Shown piece after piece: positions 11,325-22,128 of a stretch of DNA of 64,000 bases. The translations under genes were made by a program, and so were the position numbers. Source of the DNA: Rhizodiscina lignyota (Eukaryota > Ascomycota > Dothideomycetes > Aulographales > Rhizodiscinaceae); contig ML978125.1 of NCBI GenBank assembly GCA_010015805.1, forward strand, positions 806,001-870,000, read 5' to 3'. The notes under the pieces are model-generated. The model made no database searches. It was not told the DNA's origin and was given only the letters and a program-made list of their open reading frames with translations. Numbering within the stretch: the first letter of the stretch is position 1; each line of letters begins with the position of its first letter.

Positions 11325-13549
11325 TCAAATTTCGTGACTAGTGCGGAGCCTTTGCTTCCTGGCGAGCGTGCTGGCAATCTCCAGGGCACATTCGATGCTT
11401 GATCCTGGGATCGCCCAAGGTTTGAGCTGGTTGACAGCAAGGGCCTGGAGAGTTTCAACATCCGGAATAAATTTCTTGAGTGGATTGCATAGAGCCGCAA
11501 TCGAGAGGATTAATACACAGGTAAGGCAACTATATGATACCAAAGATTAGGTCCATGTTAGTCGGTGAGTTGATGGCATGTACCATTTTAAAAATAAAAT
11601 AAGATGCTGCGAGGAACATAGTACTGGATTACTGCTTACCACTGGGCAGTGCTATACGTATATGACGACCTCTCTGAGAGTACGTGGTCTGCCGTTTGCA
11701 GGAAGAACCGACAGCTATTCAGACATACGCTGCACATATCGAGGACGGACGGAGGAATGACGGCGGCTTGTTCGGGTGCCAGCGAAGTCACATAAATGAC
11801 AAAGGGCCGGTATATGACTTGCTTTGCGGACCAGTACCGCAAACGTAGAAGACATGCTTGTCGGCTACCGACCGGGTCTGCCGCAAGATCGGGTTTTATC
11901 ACATCCGGCAAGGAGTCATACCAGGTTTCGAGCTGGTGATTGAGTTCCGCGCAAACTCTTAAGAGCGAAACATCAGGGTTAGGAGATGGGGGCAAGGTCG
12001 AGGATATCACGCTTAAGAAGCTGCCTGTGTATATGGAAATAGTGTCCGTGAAGTAAACTGCGTGATGGACGCGATTCAGTATAGACCGGGCAGGTATTTC
12101 TGCAAGGAAAAATAGAGTTTCGGGGTTTGATGAGTTGCTGAATTTCGGGAATGGCATCTTGTCGACCAATGGCTCGATGCCACTTCTTGGTTGATGGTAC
12201 TCGGCCAGGATATCGCTACTCAGTTCAATAAGTATTTGGTGCATGATACCAACCGACACAGGAACTCACCATTCAATAAGGAAACACGCCCAGCTTATAC
12301 GGATCATGTCTTGGGCATGAGCATCATCTGGCGGAATAGCGCTGCACCTCAAGGTATGTCAACAGTTTCTGCATGAGCAAAGGAGGCGGGTCTCTCACTG
12401 AATCAAGATCTGCTGTATGCTCGTGGAGGCCATGTGGATCGATTTCCAAGCCATCAAAGGCTCCACAGCATAAGTAAAATAGAGCGCAGATAGGACGAGA
12501 GCTTGTGATAGAGTTATATCGCCGCTGAACGATACTGCCCAGTGAGAAAGTAGGATTCGGAAAGCAGCACAGATGAGTTCAGCACCAGAGAGCCTATCAG
12601 ATCTATCTGGCGAGTCCGGCGCCGTCGCTCCCAACGCTAAAACCGTCAGAATCAGTGCAGACGGGATGTCGAACTTGAATCCTCGCTGCATGATATCATG
12701 GTACTGAGCATAGAGTTCGTCTTGGTCAAATATGGGATGGAATGAGTGAACGGAGATAAAGAACCGCTCCAAATATTCATCCCCATCCTCTCGTTGGACG
12801 GACGGAAGATTAATTGGCACTGCTGTCCCTGTTGGTCCAGCCATCAGGTGCGCCGAAACTGAAGGTACTCGGCTGTCCTCAACCATAAACAGAAACTCTT
12901 TTGGGAATTCCCCAAGTAGACTTCGCATCTGCGGCAGTACTAGTAGATTGCTATTGCTTGTTTGATGGCCAAGAGGGATTGTGAGTGGGGGAAGTGCAAA
13001 GGAGTCTGCAGTCTCCGGTCCTGGTGGTTGGATCCCACTCGACCGATTGATATCCCAAGGAGTGTTGACAGACGGTGCATTTTCCTCTTGTGAACTTCTC
13101 GATAGAGCAGGAGCGGGAACGGTGTCCAACTTCGAGCCATGAGGAGGTGTGGTTGATGTTGCTATCGATTGATGTTGCTGCAAACTCTTAATCGCTGCTG
13201 AGTGATCTCTGAGGAGAGACTCAATATTTTCCAAATGATGGAGCTGGTTCTCTAGCACATCTAACCGAGTATGTCTAAATCGATTCAGAAACCAAAAGCT
13301 ATTCAAGGGTCTCGTAGTAGAGGCCATAGGGTCTACTTACCTCTCTAAAGTAGGCTCCTGATAGTTGCACTCTAGCCCTTTCCTTTCACAGGTAGTACAT
13401 GTTGGCGTTTTACTGTCACAGCGGCGTTTCCTTAACTTCGTCTGAGCCAAATCCTAGAGAATGAATTTGCGAAAGATGCGCGCTGTACGTACTTACCGCA
13501 GTCGACAGAAACTACACGCTACCGCTGCTCTTTTACTAGTCGAATCCAT
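11325..13549 (-). CDS. Zn(II)2Cys6 fungal transcription factor
   Basis: Exons: 13549-13497, 13430-13341, 13274-12399, 12347-12270, 12218-11640 and 11529-11325 (626 aa, exact frame). The N-terminal binuclear zinc cluster has cysteines 12, 15, 22, 29, 32 and 39 (ACSFCRLRKRRCDSKTPTC). A predicted coiled linker follows (HTRLDVLENQLHHLENIESL). The Fungal_trans / middle homology region runs from about residue 170 to the C-terminus (FFISVHSFHPIFDQDELY, MIRISWACFLIECSDILAEY). It sits between the transaldolase and the SDR and is divergent from the SDR, so it is a plausible pathway-specific regulator of both. The intron 1 acceptor (TTAAG) was chosen because it rebuilds the zinc finger exactly; other acceptors give stops. 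Confidence 0.9.
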
Positions 13550-14299
13550 TAAGTTTCAATTGTTTTGTCCCTCAAAGGATGCCCAGGAATGATGTTAGAT
13601 TCCCATGTCAAAGAGCGAGTGATGATAGACAATCTATCCATGGTGATTTTCCACAACGAAGGATACGAGTCGTTAACGCTAGCTTGATGTCTTGAGCGAC
13701 GCTAGGAGAACTCCGCATATCGTATCGCCGAAATTAGTCTAGCGCGGTCAGCTCCAAAAGCTCTCCAACTGCCATTATCCTCTCAAAAGGGGCAATGACA
13801 CGAAAAACCACCTCAGATGTCCTCTCATGCCATCTGGCTGGACCCCGAGAGCAAGTGCCATTGCTCAAGCTCGTGGCTAAGATGCGTCAGAAGCATCTCA
13901 TGCAGTAATCATCATGGCTATTGCAGTTGGGCGGGCCGCCTCTCCCGCCTCAGGAGGCCCGCATTGCTCTGTACCCATTCTTGTCTAACCGCAATATCTC
14001 GACCCAGAAATTGTGCAGCTTCTTTTCTGGCCCATCTATGTCCCTTATCTCTGGAGCATGCCGTCCTCTAAGCAAAGGGCTGCTGATTGGAGCGTATCGT
14101 CCAACTGGCCAAGACATGCCAAAGGGGACACGCAACCTGGGAAGTGACTTCTCCACCTCGAAACTCGTGCACACTGGAAAGTTATAATGCCCCTCGCATT
14201 CTTCTCTTCTCATCTTTTAAAATCTTTCAATAGCTGCCTGAACTCGGGAAGAACTTACGTCGCTTTGCCTTTTGGTGGTCTATTTCCTAATTTCTTACA
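13550..14299. promoter_or_regulatory. divergent promoter between regulator and SDR
   Basis: A 750 bp shared 5' region. It contains a GC-rich inverted repeat (13931-13962, GCGGGCCGCCT with AGGAGGCCCGC), a candidate site for a dimeric zinc-cluster protein or a hairpin. No coding sequence was found. Confidence 0.4.
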
Positions 14300-15343
14300 A
14301 TGACAACTCCTACTGCTTCGAAATCATCGATGAACGGGAACATCTGGGATCGTTTTTCCCTGAATGGGAGGAGTATCATAGGTAACGTCTTCGGACTCCT
14401 CAGCATCGCCCACTCCATAAATAAAATATCTGACTTTGCTATTCAGTCACCGGAGCTGTCGGAGGAATGGGTGTACAAGTCGTCAGAGGCATCCTGGAAG
14501 CGGGAGGTGACGTGGTATGCATCGACCGAGTGGAAATACCAAACGCGTCTGATTGGGGTGAGTAACGCTTCCAAGCTTTCGTTTTGATGCCAATCTGTCC
14601 GCCGAGAATACTGACAAATAAATCCACATAGAGAGGTCAGAAGCGATAGCATCAAGCAGCGGATCCAAGTTGTCTTACTACAAATGCGACGTTTCAGATG
14701 TCGAAGGGACTTACACCGTCTTTGAAGCTGCTCTATCACAAGCTCGTTACCCACTGAGAGGCTTGGTAACGTGTGCGGGAATCGGCTGGGTTGGTCCTTC
14801 GATTAGCTTTCCGATTGACGAAGCTCGACGTATCGTCGAAGTCAATCTTCTAGGCACTTTGATATGTGCGCAAGCGGCTGCGCGCCTGGTTTTCAAGAAC
14901 CAGTTCTCCGCCAGCTTTGTCTTTATTGCAAGCATGAGCGGCTACATCGTTAACAAGGTTAGCCACCATCGATGTGCGGTTGGCACATTAGAATAAACAA
15001 AGCTAACATGCGGGTCGAATAGGGCTCACCAAACACGGCGTACGCTGTTTCGAAAGCAGGAGTGCATCAGATCACACGAAATCTTGCCTCTGAATGGGCC
15101 TTTTCTAAAGATGCGCCCTCGATCCGAGTTAACTCCATTAGCCCGGGCGTGATCAGAACGCCAATGACCTCCAAGGAACTTGCAAAGTCCGACTTGGAAC
15201 GGATCTGGACGGAGGAAAGTATGCTGAAGCGCCTTTCAGACCCCGAGGATTATCAAGGCCCTGTAAATTTTCTGCTATCTGATGCAAGTGCGTATGTGAC
15301 TGCTGCGGACTTGCGGGTTGATGGGGGCTACACTGCATGGTAA
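14300..15343 (+). CDS. short-chain dehydrogenase/reductase
   Basis: Exons: 14300-14381, 14447-14557, 14632-14957 and 15023-15343 (279 aa, exact frame). This is a classical SDR with an NAD(P)-binding Rossmann motif (VTGAVGGMG, about residues 30-38), an acidic residue after beta-2 (VVCIDRVEI) suggesting NAD(H) preference, the NAG-like block TCAGIGW, catalytic Ser in IASMSG and the YAVSK motif. The C-terminal ASAYVTAADLRVDGGYTAW is typical of polyol/ketose reductases of the sorbose reductase / arabinitol dehydrogenase type. That substrate class is inferred from family resemblance and the neighbouring transaldolase; other alcohol or keto substrates remain possible. Confidence 0.88.
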
Positions 15344-16261
15344 ACTACGGATTACGGAGGAGATGTTAACACACATCGAGCATAGAAACACTAGAAGAAG
15401 ATCATAAACGAAAGAGAATCTGAAGAAGTTACACTTACAGATATTTTCGTGTCAAGATCTGGACGTACTGGTCTGAATTCCTGATTCTGAGAGGAAAACA
15501 TGAGCGTGAGTCCTCAAGATCTTTGACCCAGAACATGTTTCAGGAACGGATCTCGCCTCTACGAAGCAGCTAGTTTCCAGTGAGCGAACGAGACCTGTAA
15601 CGGCATCCCTTTTCCGTGATAACGAGGAGAAAATCTTCTAAGGTAGGCTGGGCAAGCTACTCCCTGATAACTTCGAATGCGACTTCCCCAATACGAGGAG
15701 GCTTCTTGGAAGTACCAGGGGCAACTCTAATAGAGCGGCTCTGCAGACTGTTCGCTCGCTGGAAATTAGCTCCTTCGTGTGGCTCTCGAGTCTCAAACAG
15801 TCATGTTTCAAAATGCCACCTGCAGAACGCTCCTCTACTGCCATGCCAGCGCATGCTATATCATCTGATTCTCGTAATTGTCCCAGGTCTTCGTTCCCTC
15901 CAGCGTCTGATCGAATAGAGCTATATAGAAAGCCGCCAGGATCCTAGTAACTGCTGTTTAGTGTTTACCCCCTAAACCCACTCAGCGCGTCTATAACAAC
16001 GGTAGCTTTGCCGCCGAGGAGATGTACGCCCAACTTCCCACTACGCTACTGGACAGGTACCGTGTTGTATAAGCGTTACTCTTACTTAAATAACAGTAGT
16101 CAAATAGCAGTAAAGTCTAACAAGTATAAAATTTAAACGATAATAAACCCCTGTAGTAGCAGTAAAGACTGACAAGTATCAGATCCAATCGACAGTAGCT
16201 CCCTTGATAACACTACAAGAGCTACAAGAGCCGCCGTCCCCAAAGAATCCTCAAACACATC
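15344..16261. other. AT-rich gene-poor stretch
   Basis: No gene model is supported. It includes two imperfect ~24 bp direct repeats (16105-16128 and 16157-16180, TAGCAGTAAAG...CAAGTAT). Base composition becomes AT-rich from about 15.95 kb. It may be decayed repeat sequence. Confidence 0.45.
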
Positions 16262-16779
16262 CTATTTGTTTCCACACGGTTTATAACCACTTGTAGCCGT
16301 TGGCGATGTATCCACACAAAGCTGGGTGCCTGGACACATAGTTCCCGGGTAACCGGTGAAAAAAGATTGGTGCGCAGACTGGTAACAAGCATTCTAATAT
16401 ATATAAGTACTGTTCCTTAAATTCTGGTATATTACTTACGCAGTTGAAGATATTATCTGCCCCCACAGGGCACACGTACGAAAGGCTAGGGTTCTCTATC
16501 GAGCGACAGCGCTAAAGAGAGATTACTTATTAGAATGCAAAAGAGGTGAAGATGGAAGATATACTGTGTCGCCACCACTTTGGTCGATGTAGCAACCGTC
16601 TAGATATCGTTAACTTGGTCATCGCATAGGAGTAATTCGTATTGCTAGCACATACTAACTCCAACAAAAAGGCAATCGCACGAATCAGCTCGAGCAACTA
16701 GAGCGTGACTGCGGCCGATAGGGCCCGCGGACACAGAGCTGAGGGCTGTCGAAAGGATAAGAAGGAAGGTAGCCTGCAT
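16262..16779 (-). CDS. small secreted cysteine-rich protein (effector candidate)
   Basis: I built this four-exon gene by hand: 16779-16656, 16599-16565, 16511-16440 and 16378-16262. It gives 115 aa in exact frame and a TAG stop. Donors are GTATGT, GTATAT and GTAAGT, and all acceptors are AG; introns are 56, 53 and 61 bp. Residues 1-18 form a clear signal peptide (MQATFLLILSTALSSVSA). The remaining ~97 residues have nine cysteines (34, 36, 44, 55, 67, 77, 92, 98 and 112). The segment YPGTMCPGTQLC recalls fungal chitin-binding CBM19-like and other small apoplastic proteins, but I cannot assign a family. An odd cysteine count implies a free thiol, a dimer or a small modelling error. The gene lies in an AT-rich island next to a MITE-like element and a dead HET gene. 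Confidence 0.72.
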
Positions 16780-17445
16780 TATGAATGAAAGTTTGTAATT
16801 TTTGAGGCTCAGAAAAGGAAGGAAGGAAGTAGTAATGAAATAAGGAAAATAGGGATAAAGAAAGAAGACAAGAAAATTTGCTAAGATATTGTTGTAAATT
16901 GTTGGGGTGAATTGTTTGACACGAGCAACGAAGCGAGTATATATATCCTGATCGAATCCCTAGATCGTCTCCCCATTAGAATCGGTGCAATCTTATCCGG
17001 TTCTTACGCAGTAGTGTACAAAGTGAGCGAGGCACCGATACCAGAGTTTTCCTATACAGTAAATCTCTGGCTCGTCCGTCTACCGCACCCTGGTAAGCCT
17101 TGCATATAATTTTCACTGAAATCTGCGGTATATATAGCACAACTTGTATCCTCTTTTGGCATCCCCGCTGCGCAAGAGACATGAGTAGATGCGGAGAGTT
17201 GTACTGGCACCGGAAGAAGTCTGAGGGAACGGAACTTCTGGGATAGAGTAGGATAATGTTAAGCATATTCAGCGCAGGACACTTACTCTAGTCATGTCAC
17301 AATGTTTCTTAATAACTTAAAAAGGACAATCAACAATACCTGATACAGCGCTTTTCGGGTTCGCAGTCACCCCCTTAATCTTAACGGATCGTTTGGGGAG
17401 ATAACAAGGAGAAGTCACATCATGTCAGGGATTGAGGCCGATCAG
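16780..17445. other. AT-rich promoter side of the secreted-protein gene
   Basis: On the plus strand, 16790-16890 is strongly purine-rich (GGAAGGAAGG and AAAGAAAG runs), directly upstream of the cysteine-rich gene. ORFs at 16912-17109 and 16976-17266 show no domain and are not accepted. Confidence 0.4.
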
Positions 17446-17703
17446 GTACCGTAGCAATCGGCGACATTCGCTTTGCGCTAAAAACGGGTGGCTATACACA
17501 GATATCTTTCAACCAATAGATCAATCGTAATATAGAGGTAGTGGATACCTCCCCACAGCTCAAGTTAGGGGAGGCGTGAGATTATAGTCGCCCGATTTTA
17601 GCGTAAAGCGAACGTTGCTAGTTGTTACGGTATTGGTCAAAAGATATCTGTGCACAGCCACCCATTTTTAACGCAAAGCGAATGTCGCCGATTGCTACAG
17701 TAC
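17446..17703. mobile_element. foldback / MITE-like element
   Basis: About 65-70 bp terminal inverted repeats: 17450-17515 pairs with the reverse complement of about 17632-17699, sharing CGGCGACATTCGCTTTGCG and the block ending in CAGATATCTTT with a handful of substitutions. Both ends are flanked by GTAC (17446-17449 and 17700-17703), a possible 4 bp target duplication. An extra diverged copy of the terminal repeat lies inside at about 17588-17634. Two further small palindromes sit in the centre (GAGGTA/TACCTC and CTCCCC/GGGGAG). There is no coding capacity, so this is a non-autonomous DNA element. The superfamily is not determined. Confidence 0.75.
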
Positions 17704-18208
17704 GATCTTTGGTCAACGAGCATTCCCGCCGACGTCGAGGCTACGAGTCCGTGAACGACATGCCGATACTGGACGCGAACGACCGGTTCTACAGGACTCT
17801 CGGTGGACAGCTGTCGGATCGCTCATGCGAAATCCCTGATTCACGCGCATCTGGGTCTTGCAGGAGACCGGCATCGCAAGCCACCCGGTTGTCTACTACG
17901 GCCGGCTGGAGTTCGACTATCGTGGCCTCATGCACATGTCTAGATGGGTCACGCACTGCGTGCCGCAGCTTCAGACGGCTTACAGCGTCTCAATAGTCTC
18001 GATCCACCTTGAATGGGGATATTGGACCAACACGTGGCGGGAGGGACAAAGCTCGCGGTCGTGCGGCGTCGTGGATCTGCTCAGCAATGTCAAATGCCTG
18101 GGCTGCAGTGAGCCTTGGGATCGCATCTACGCGTTGCTGGGGCACCCTTTGCTGCAGAAGCCAGACGGCAGAGGTAAAGTTGTAGAGGTGGAATACGAGA
18201 CGCCTTAG
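17704..18208 (+). pseudogene. decayed HET (heterokaryon incompatibility) gene
   Basis: Translation shows the middle of a fungal HET domain: the segment after WTAVGSLMRNP, then FTRIWVLQETGIASHPVVYYG, and further down GCSEPWDRIYALLGHPLL. These are the conserved (R)xWxxQE and DRIYALLG blocks. The N-terminal part of the domain is missing; the region before 17704 is the MITE-like element. The reading frame is interrupted within the conserved segment, so the copy is a remnant. HET proteins trigger cell death on contact between unlike strains, and their genes are often expanded and decayed in Pezizomycotina. Confidence 0.75.
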
Positions 18209-18684
18209 AGTACACGCTGTCTCCAATGGAATGTTGGCAAGGCTCGCTCCACTTTTTATTCTCGTTAATAATCCTGTCGCGGCCACAATTGTCGATCCAA
18301 AGAAAGAAGAATTTGCGAGAATACAGGTACTCACTGGTGCTGTCACAGCCGGGAGCGTGGTACCCATTCTCTTAGTTCGATTGGCAATATCCAGAAAGAT
18401 ATTCGATAGGGTGTGATACAACTGGCCCGTCAGCTATATATATGGCATATTATGTCAGAACTCGTAACCGAAAAAGAAAGAGGAGCTGAAGTACTATGCG
18501 ATTTGTTTTCTTGTTTGTTACTTGTCTCTATGTTCTAGTTAGTTCATTGAACGATATCGTCCCTTCTGGGGACCGTCCTAAGCTTCTGCGAGCCGCAAAA
18601 CTTAATTGATAGGTGTCCGTATCCAGGCACTCTGACCCCTCTTACTTGTGCCTCGACATTTGCGTAGGCCATAAAATCAGGCGG
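18209..18684. other. gap with no supported gene
   Basis: This is the region downstream of the HET remnant. The small ORFs (e.g. 18231-18416) carry no recognisable domain and probably derive from further decayed sequence. Confidence 0.4.
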
Positions 18685-19027
18685 TCACTCTCCAATGACA
18701 TATGTACAGCCCTCTGAACCCATCCAGACCTCATGTTGCCTACCAGCATCAACATCAACCCTAGCGCCAGGTCCGAACGTCTCTTTCGCAGGCTCTTTGT
18801 CTTTGGGATACGTGATAGTGAGGTCGCCGCGAAGAATCAAATGTGTGGTGAGTCCGCTGTGTGAGTGAGGGGGATAGTACGCATTACTGTGAGCAGTTAA
18901 TCTCTCATATGTACGTGTAGAAGCGCAGCAGAACGAAGACTTACGGCCCGTCTGTCCAGGTGAAGACGTGTCTGAAGCCCCACGATCGCACGTCTGCTTC
19001 GGCCTCGCGTTGAGACTTTCCAGCCAT
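18685..19027 (-). CDS. mini-cupin protein
   Basis: Two exons, 19027-18945 and 18886-18685 (94 aa, exact frame, 58 bp intron). The protein is a single small cupin barrel. Cupin motif 1 is PPHSHSGLTTHLILRGDLTI, with two metal-type histidines in PHSH. Motif 2 is around GRQHEVWMGSEGC, supplying a third histidine. Small stand-alone cupins of this kind are common in fungi and bacteria and mostly lack an assigned substrate. No signal peptide is present, so it is probably cytosolic. The start at 19027 gives a compact N-terminal helix (MAGKSQREAEADVRSWGF). Function is unknown beyond likely metal binding. Confidence 0.78.
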
Positions 19028-19679
19028 CTTGATACCTTTATAGGTTCTGGTGCTCAGTAGAATAATCAAAAGTGACGGAGGTGGATGGGATGCGGCAACG
19101 AATCATAGTGTCAGTCACGCCGCGCGCCAACCCCGCACCCAAGCAATGCGGACACGTGCGGAGTGCTTATGGGTACCTGTGTACCGGATCTGCGGTACAT
19201 AGTTCCGGAAATTTCGGTGCGTGGCAAGCCTAGTCGTTCGAGCACTCGACTTTTCAAATCTCTTAATTACCACGCTAATCTATATTATCGCAACTCTAAT
19301 GTATTCTCACATGAACAACCAATATACCAATGTCTCAGTCTCTCGACAACCATTTTCTTCAGAGGCCAGACTGTTTGGGGCCAAGTTCTTTTATGGCGTT
19401 CGTCCACCAGTAAGTAGGGAAGGGTCGCACACATCGACGATCGTTAACATTGCGCGTGACGGGGCGCGTTTGGGAATCACATCGGCGCAAGGAAGTACTA
19501 TGGTAATCTTCGAATCAGACCGAATTCAAGGTTTTCCGTATTTTCAAGGATGAGACGTCATACGCGGTAATGTTGTATGCCCCGGGTATTTAAGTTGAGG
19601 CAGACTCAGACATGCAGACAAAACAATTCGGTTTAATATCATACATAAACATCATATTATCTGAAAGGAAATTATCACC
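19028..19679. other. intergenic region between mini-cupin and con-6
   Basis: This is the divergent 5' region of both genes. A hydrophobic open stretch at 19221-19553 lacks an ATG at its start and has no recognised domain. No repeat was noticed. Confidence 0.4.
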
Positions 19680-19995
19680 ATGGACTCTCAAGGCGCCAAG
19701 TCGGTCATGTCTGAGGACATGAAAGACCTTACACGCGGCGAAGAAGATATTTCCCATTCCGTCCAGGGCCACAAGGCTAACCTCTCAAACCCAAGTACGA
19801 TAGAGTGTTTCATATTCTTTACTTAGTGATACGAGTGATTGCTAATAGCGCAAAGATACATCAGAGAAATCCAAAGCGGCCAGTCGTGAAGCCATCAAGG
19901 CTATGGGAGGAGATGCAGCCCATTACGGAGACGAGGAGAATCCAAGGACGGAGAACGCTGCGGAGAACTTGGAGGGAAGCCAGGTTGCGAAGTAG
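19680..19995 (+). CDS. con-6: conidiation-specific protein 6 family
   Basis: Two exons, 19680-19794 and 19856-19995 (84 aa, exact frame). The Con-6 motif GHKANLSNPNTSEKSKAASREA spans the exon junction, and acceptor AAAG at 19855 is needed to give NPNTS. Con-6 proteins are small, hydrophilic, abundant conidial proteins that are induced during spore formation or stress and disappear at germination. The N-terminus (MDSQGAKSVMSEDMKDLTRG) and the acidic C-terminus (DEENPRTENAAENLEG) look disordered. Only one copy of the motif is present, whereas many family members have two. Confidence 0.85.
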
Positions 19996-20319
19996 AAGAA
20001 CTGTAGCGAGCGAAGGGACATAGGATGAGACCAACTGTTGAGGTATTGGCGGACCTTAAATTTGAATTAATTGATACCAGAAGCAGGAACATCATCGAAA
20101 ATTGCGTTCATGAGAGCAGAATGTGCAACAAAATAGTCGATTTGAATTCTACATATCAGAGCATTTGACTCCTCCAGATATGGATCGCTATGAGCACCAC
20201 TATTGGTAACGCTGGGGAAGAGCTTAGAGCAGTGACTTGATGAAATAAGGATTCAAACGAGACTCCAAACTTGAATGAAAAAAACGCCAGATGTCCCATT
20301 CCAGGATGGTCTCGGTATC
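19996..20319. other. short intergenic gap (convergent 3' ends)
   Basis: These are the 3' flanks of con-6 and the GH43 gene. No feature was recognised. Confidence 0.4.
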
Positions 20320-21420
20320 TCACGCCGTGACAACTGGCCAGCCTGATGAAAAGTCCAAATAGTTGTAGCCGAATTTAAAATTCTGCATCTGATACGGGTC
20401 TTGAATTGTCGGGTCAACTAAGAATTGGTTAGTTTCGTATATGCTTCATTTTTACTTTAGCAACATACCGTAGTGATAGTACATCACCGGGGCCTTCAAA
20501 CTGTTATCGGCAACGACACTCTGGCCTCCAGGAGCGTACACATGGTCTCCATGCGAACCGAGAACAAGCGTGCCGCCATCTTGGTTCAAACAACTTCGTC
20601 CCGCTTTGTCTGTGAATGGACCTGTTGGTTTGCTTGACCGACACACCATAACCTTATATTCCTGGCCTTGCGGAGGGAGTGTTGGCGGTCGCTGGCAACA
20701 TGCTCCACTTGAGAAGAAGAGATAGTAATATTTGGTCTCGCCCACGGTGTTTGCGAAGAGGAAGCTACCCTCCGTAACATTTCGTGTAGAATTATACGCG
20801 ATATTCGACGGGGGGCCTGCATTAGGGGCTTGTTTGAGGAACGTGTTATCCATCTGGGTCTGAAAGATGTCGCGCCAATAGCTTCCAAACTGAAGGAGTC
20901 GCGTATCGCCATCGTGGAACAAGTTAGGGTCAATCTCATTGTAACCGGCGGAGCTCAGATCCTTCGGAATGCCGGTGCTCCCATGGTCAGTCCAAGAGCC
21001 TGCGTCCATGGTTGTTGAGGTGGCAACGCCTATCTCGCTGTTCTGTTTGCCTGTCTCGCTAATGGCATCGTAGACATGGTATGCGCCATCGACATAAGAC
21101 GCGTCCGGTGCCCATATATCAGAAGCGGGTTGGGGATTATAGATTTGGAGTTTACTCCCGTTCGGCAGGAAGGAGCCTACATAGGTCCATGGTCCGCCGA
21201 TGCCTGGAGAGGAGAAGTAGCGGCCAGCGTTCGAACAGAATCTGTACCATTTTCCTGAGGTCTGATGTTTGACGATGGAAGGATCGTGACAGTTGGAGAG
21301 GTTCCCGCTCACTGGCAAAGGCTCTGGGAAGCCTTCTTGCCGCTTTGAGTTTAGGGTCAGCGGAGAGGCAGCCACAAACGATGTGAGGAATAAGAGATAC
21401 GCAATAAGACACTTCATCAT
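20320..21420 (-). CDS. GH43 arabinan endo-1,5-alpha-L-arabinosidase
   Basis: Exons: 21420-20469 and 20417-20320 (349 aa, exact frame). This is a secreted pectin side-chain hydrolase that cuts alpha-1,5-linked arabinan. The signal peptide is residues 1-18 (MMKCLIAYLLFLTSFVAA), followed by a possible Lys-Arg processing site (SKRQ). The five-bladed propeller shows the GH43 triad: base Asp46 (CHDPSIV), pKa modulator Asp164 (NEIDPNLF) and acid Glu217 (VTEGSFLF). SDIWAPDASYVDG is the typical second block. There are several N-glycosylation sequons. It resembles the Abn-type subfamily by length and motif spacing. The C-terminal exon supplies the ring-closing strand (FKFGYNYLDF). Confidence 0.92.
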
Positions 21421-22128
21421 GAAAAGAAATAGAGGAGAACTGACGGTGACAGATTCGCCTTCTCAAGAAACTGGTTTCTCTTATACATTATACACAAGCT
21501 TGTCTTATCTCTGGCTGCTGTTCAGTCATACGCTCCAGCAGCGCCTCTTTAAGGCAGTTCGACATTTATGGCAAAATCGGCCGCTCGAAGGTTTCACAGA
21601 ACCTTTTTAGATGATGGCAATGAATCCCGCCCGACCGGACAGGGCTGAAAAGATGGTAGGAGGACGCAAAGCAGGTCGTCTATTCGTCGAGTGGAAGATT
21701 TGACGAGGGTGAGGATGGCGGTGTACGCCAAATGAGGCGAAGGCAGCGGAGCCCGAACGGTAAGACGGACTTGATGTTATACTACTGCCACCAGGAACAC
21801 TCAATTCGTGAGTTTTCCTTAATTTTTATAACGTTCGAGTATGGATCTGGAGAGCAGAGTTTGATCGACATCTTCGCATGGGATTTTCCAATTGCCTATC
21901 ATCATGTGCGCCCTCTTCAGGGATCCTCCAGTCCAGACTGCCCCACGCTTTCACTACGTCATAGCAGAATTTGATGATACCCATCCAACTGCAAGTCTAT
22001 TTCTTAGATTTCAATACGCTGATTGAGAACTCTGCTTTTTCAAGTCTTGTGCTATCTTCTTCAACCCTCAGCTATCTCACATCGCGCCATAAACTTCTCA
22101 GAGCATTGCACTCTCTACAGCTTCAAAG
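21421..22128. other. divergent intergenic region
   Basis: This is the shared 5' region of the GH43 gene (-) and the disordered protein gene (+). No other feature is supported. Confidence 0.4.

Noticed and set aside
19221-19553. Hydrophobic open stretch resembling a membrane anchor
   Set aside because: No ATG at a suitable position and no family motif; could not build a gene.
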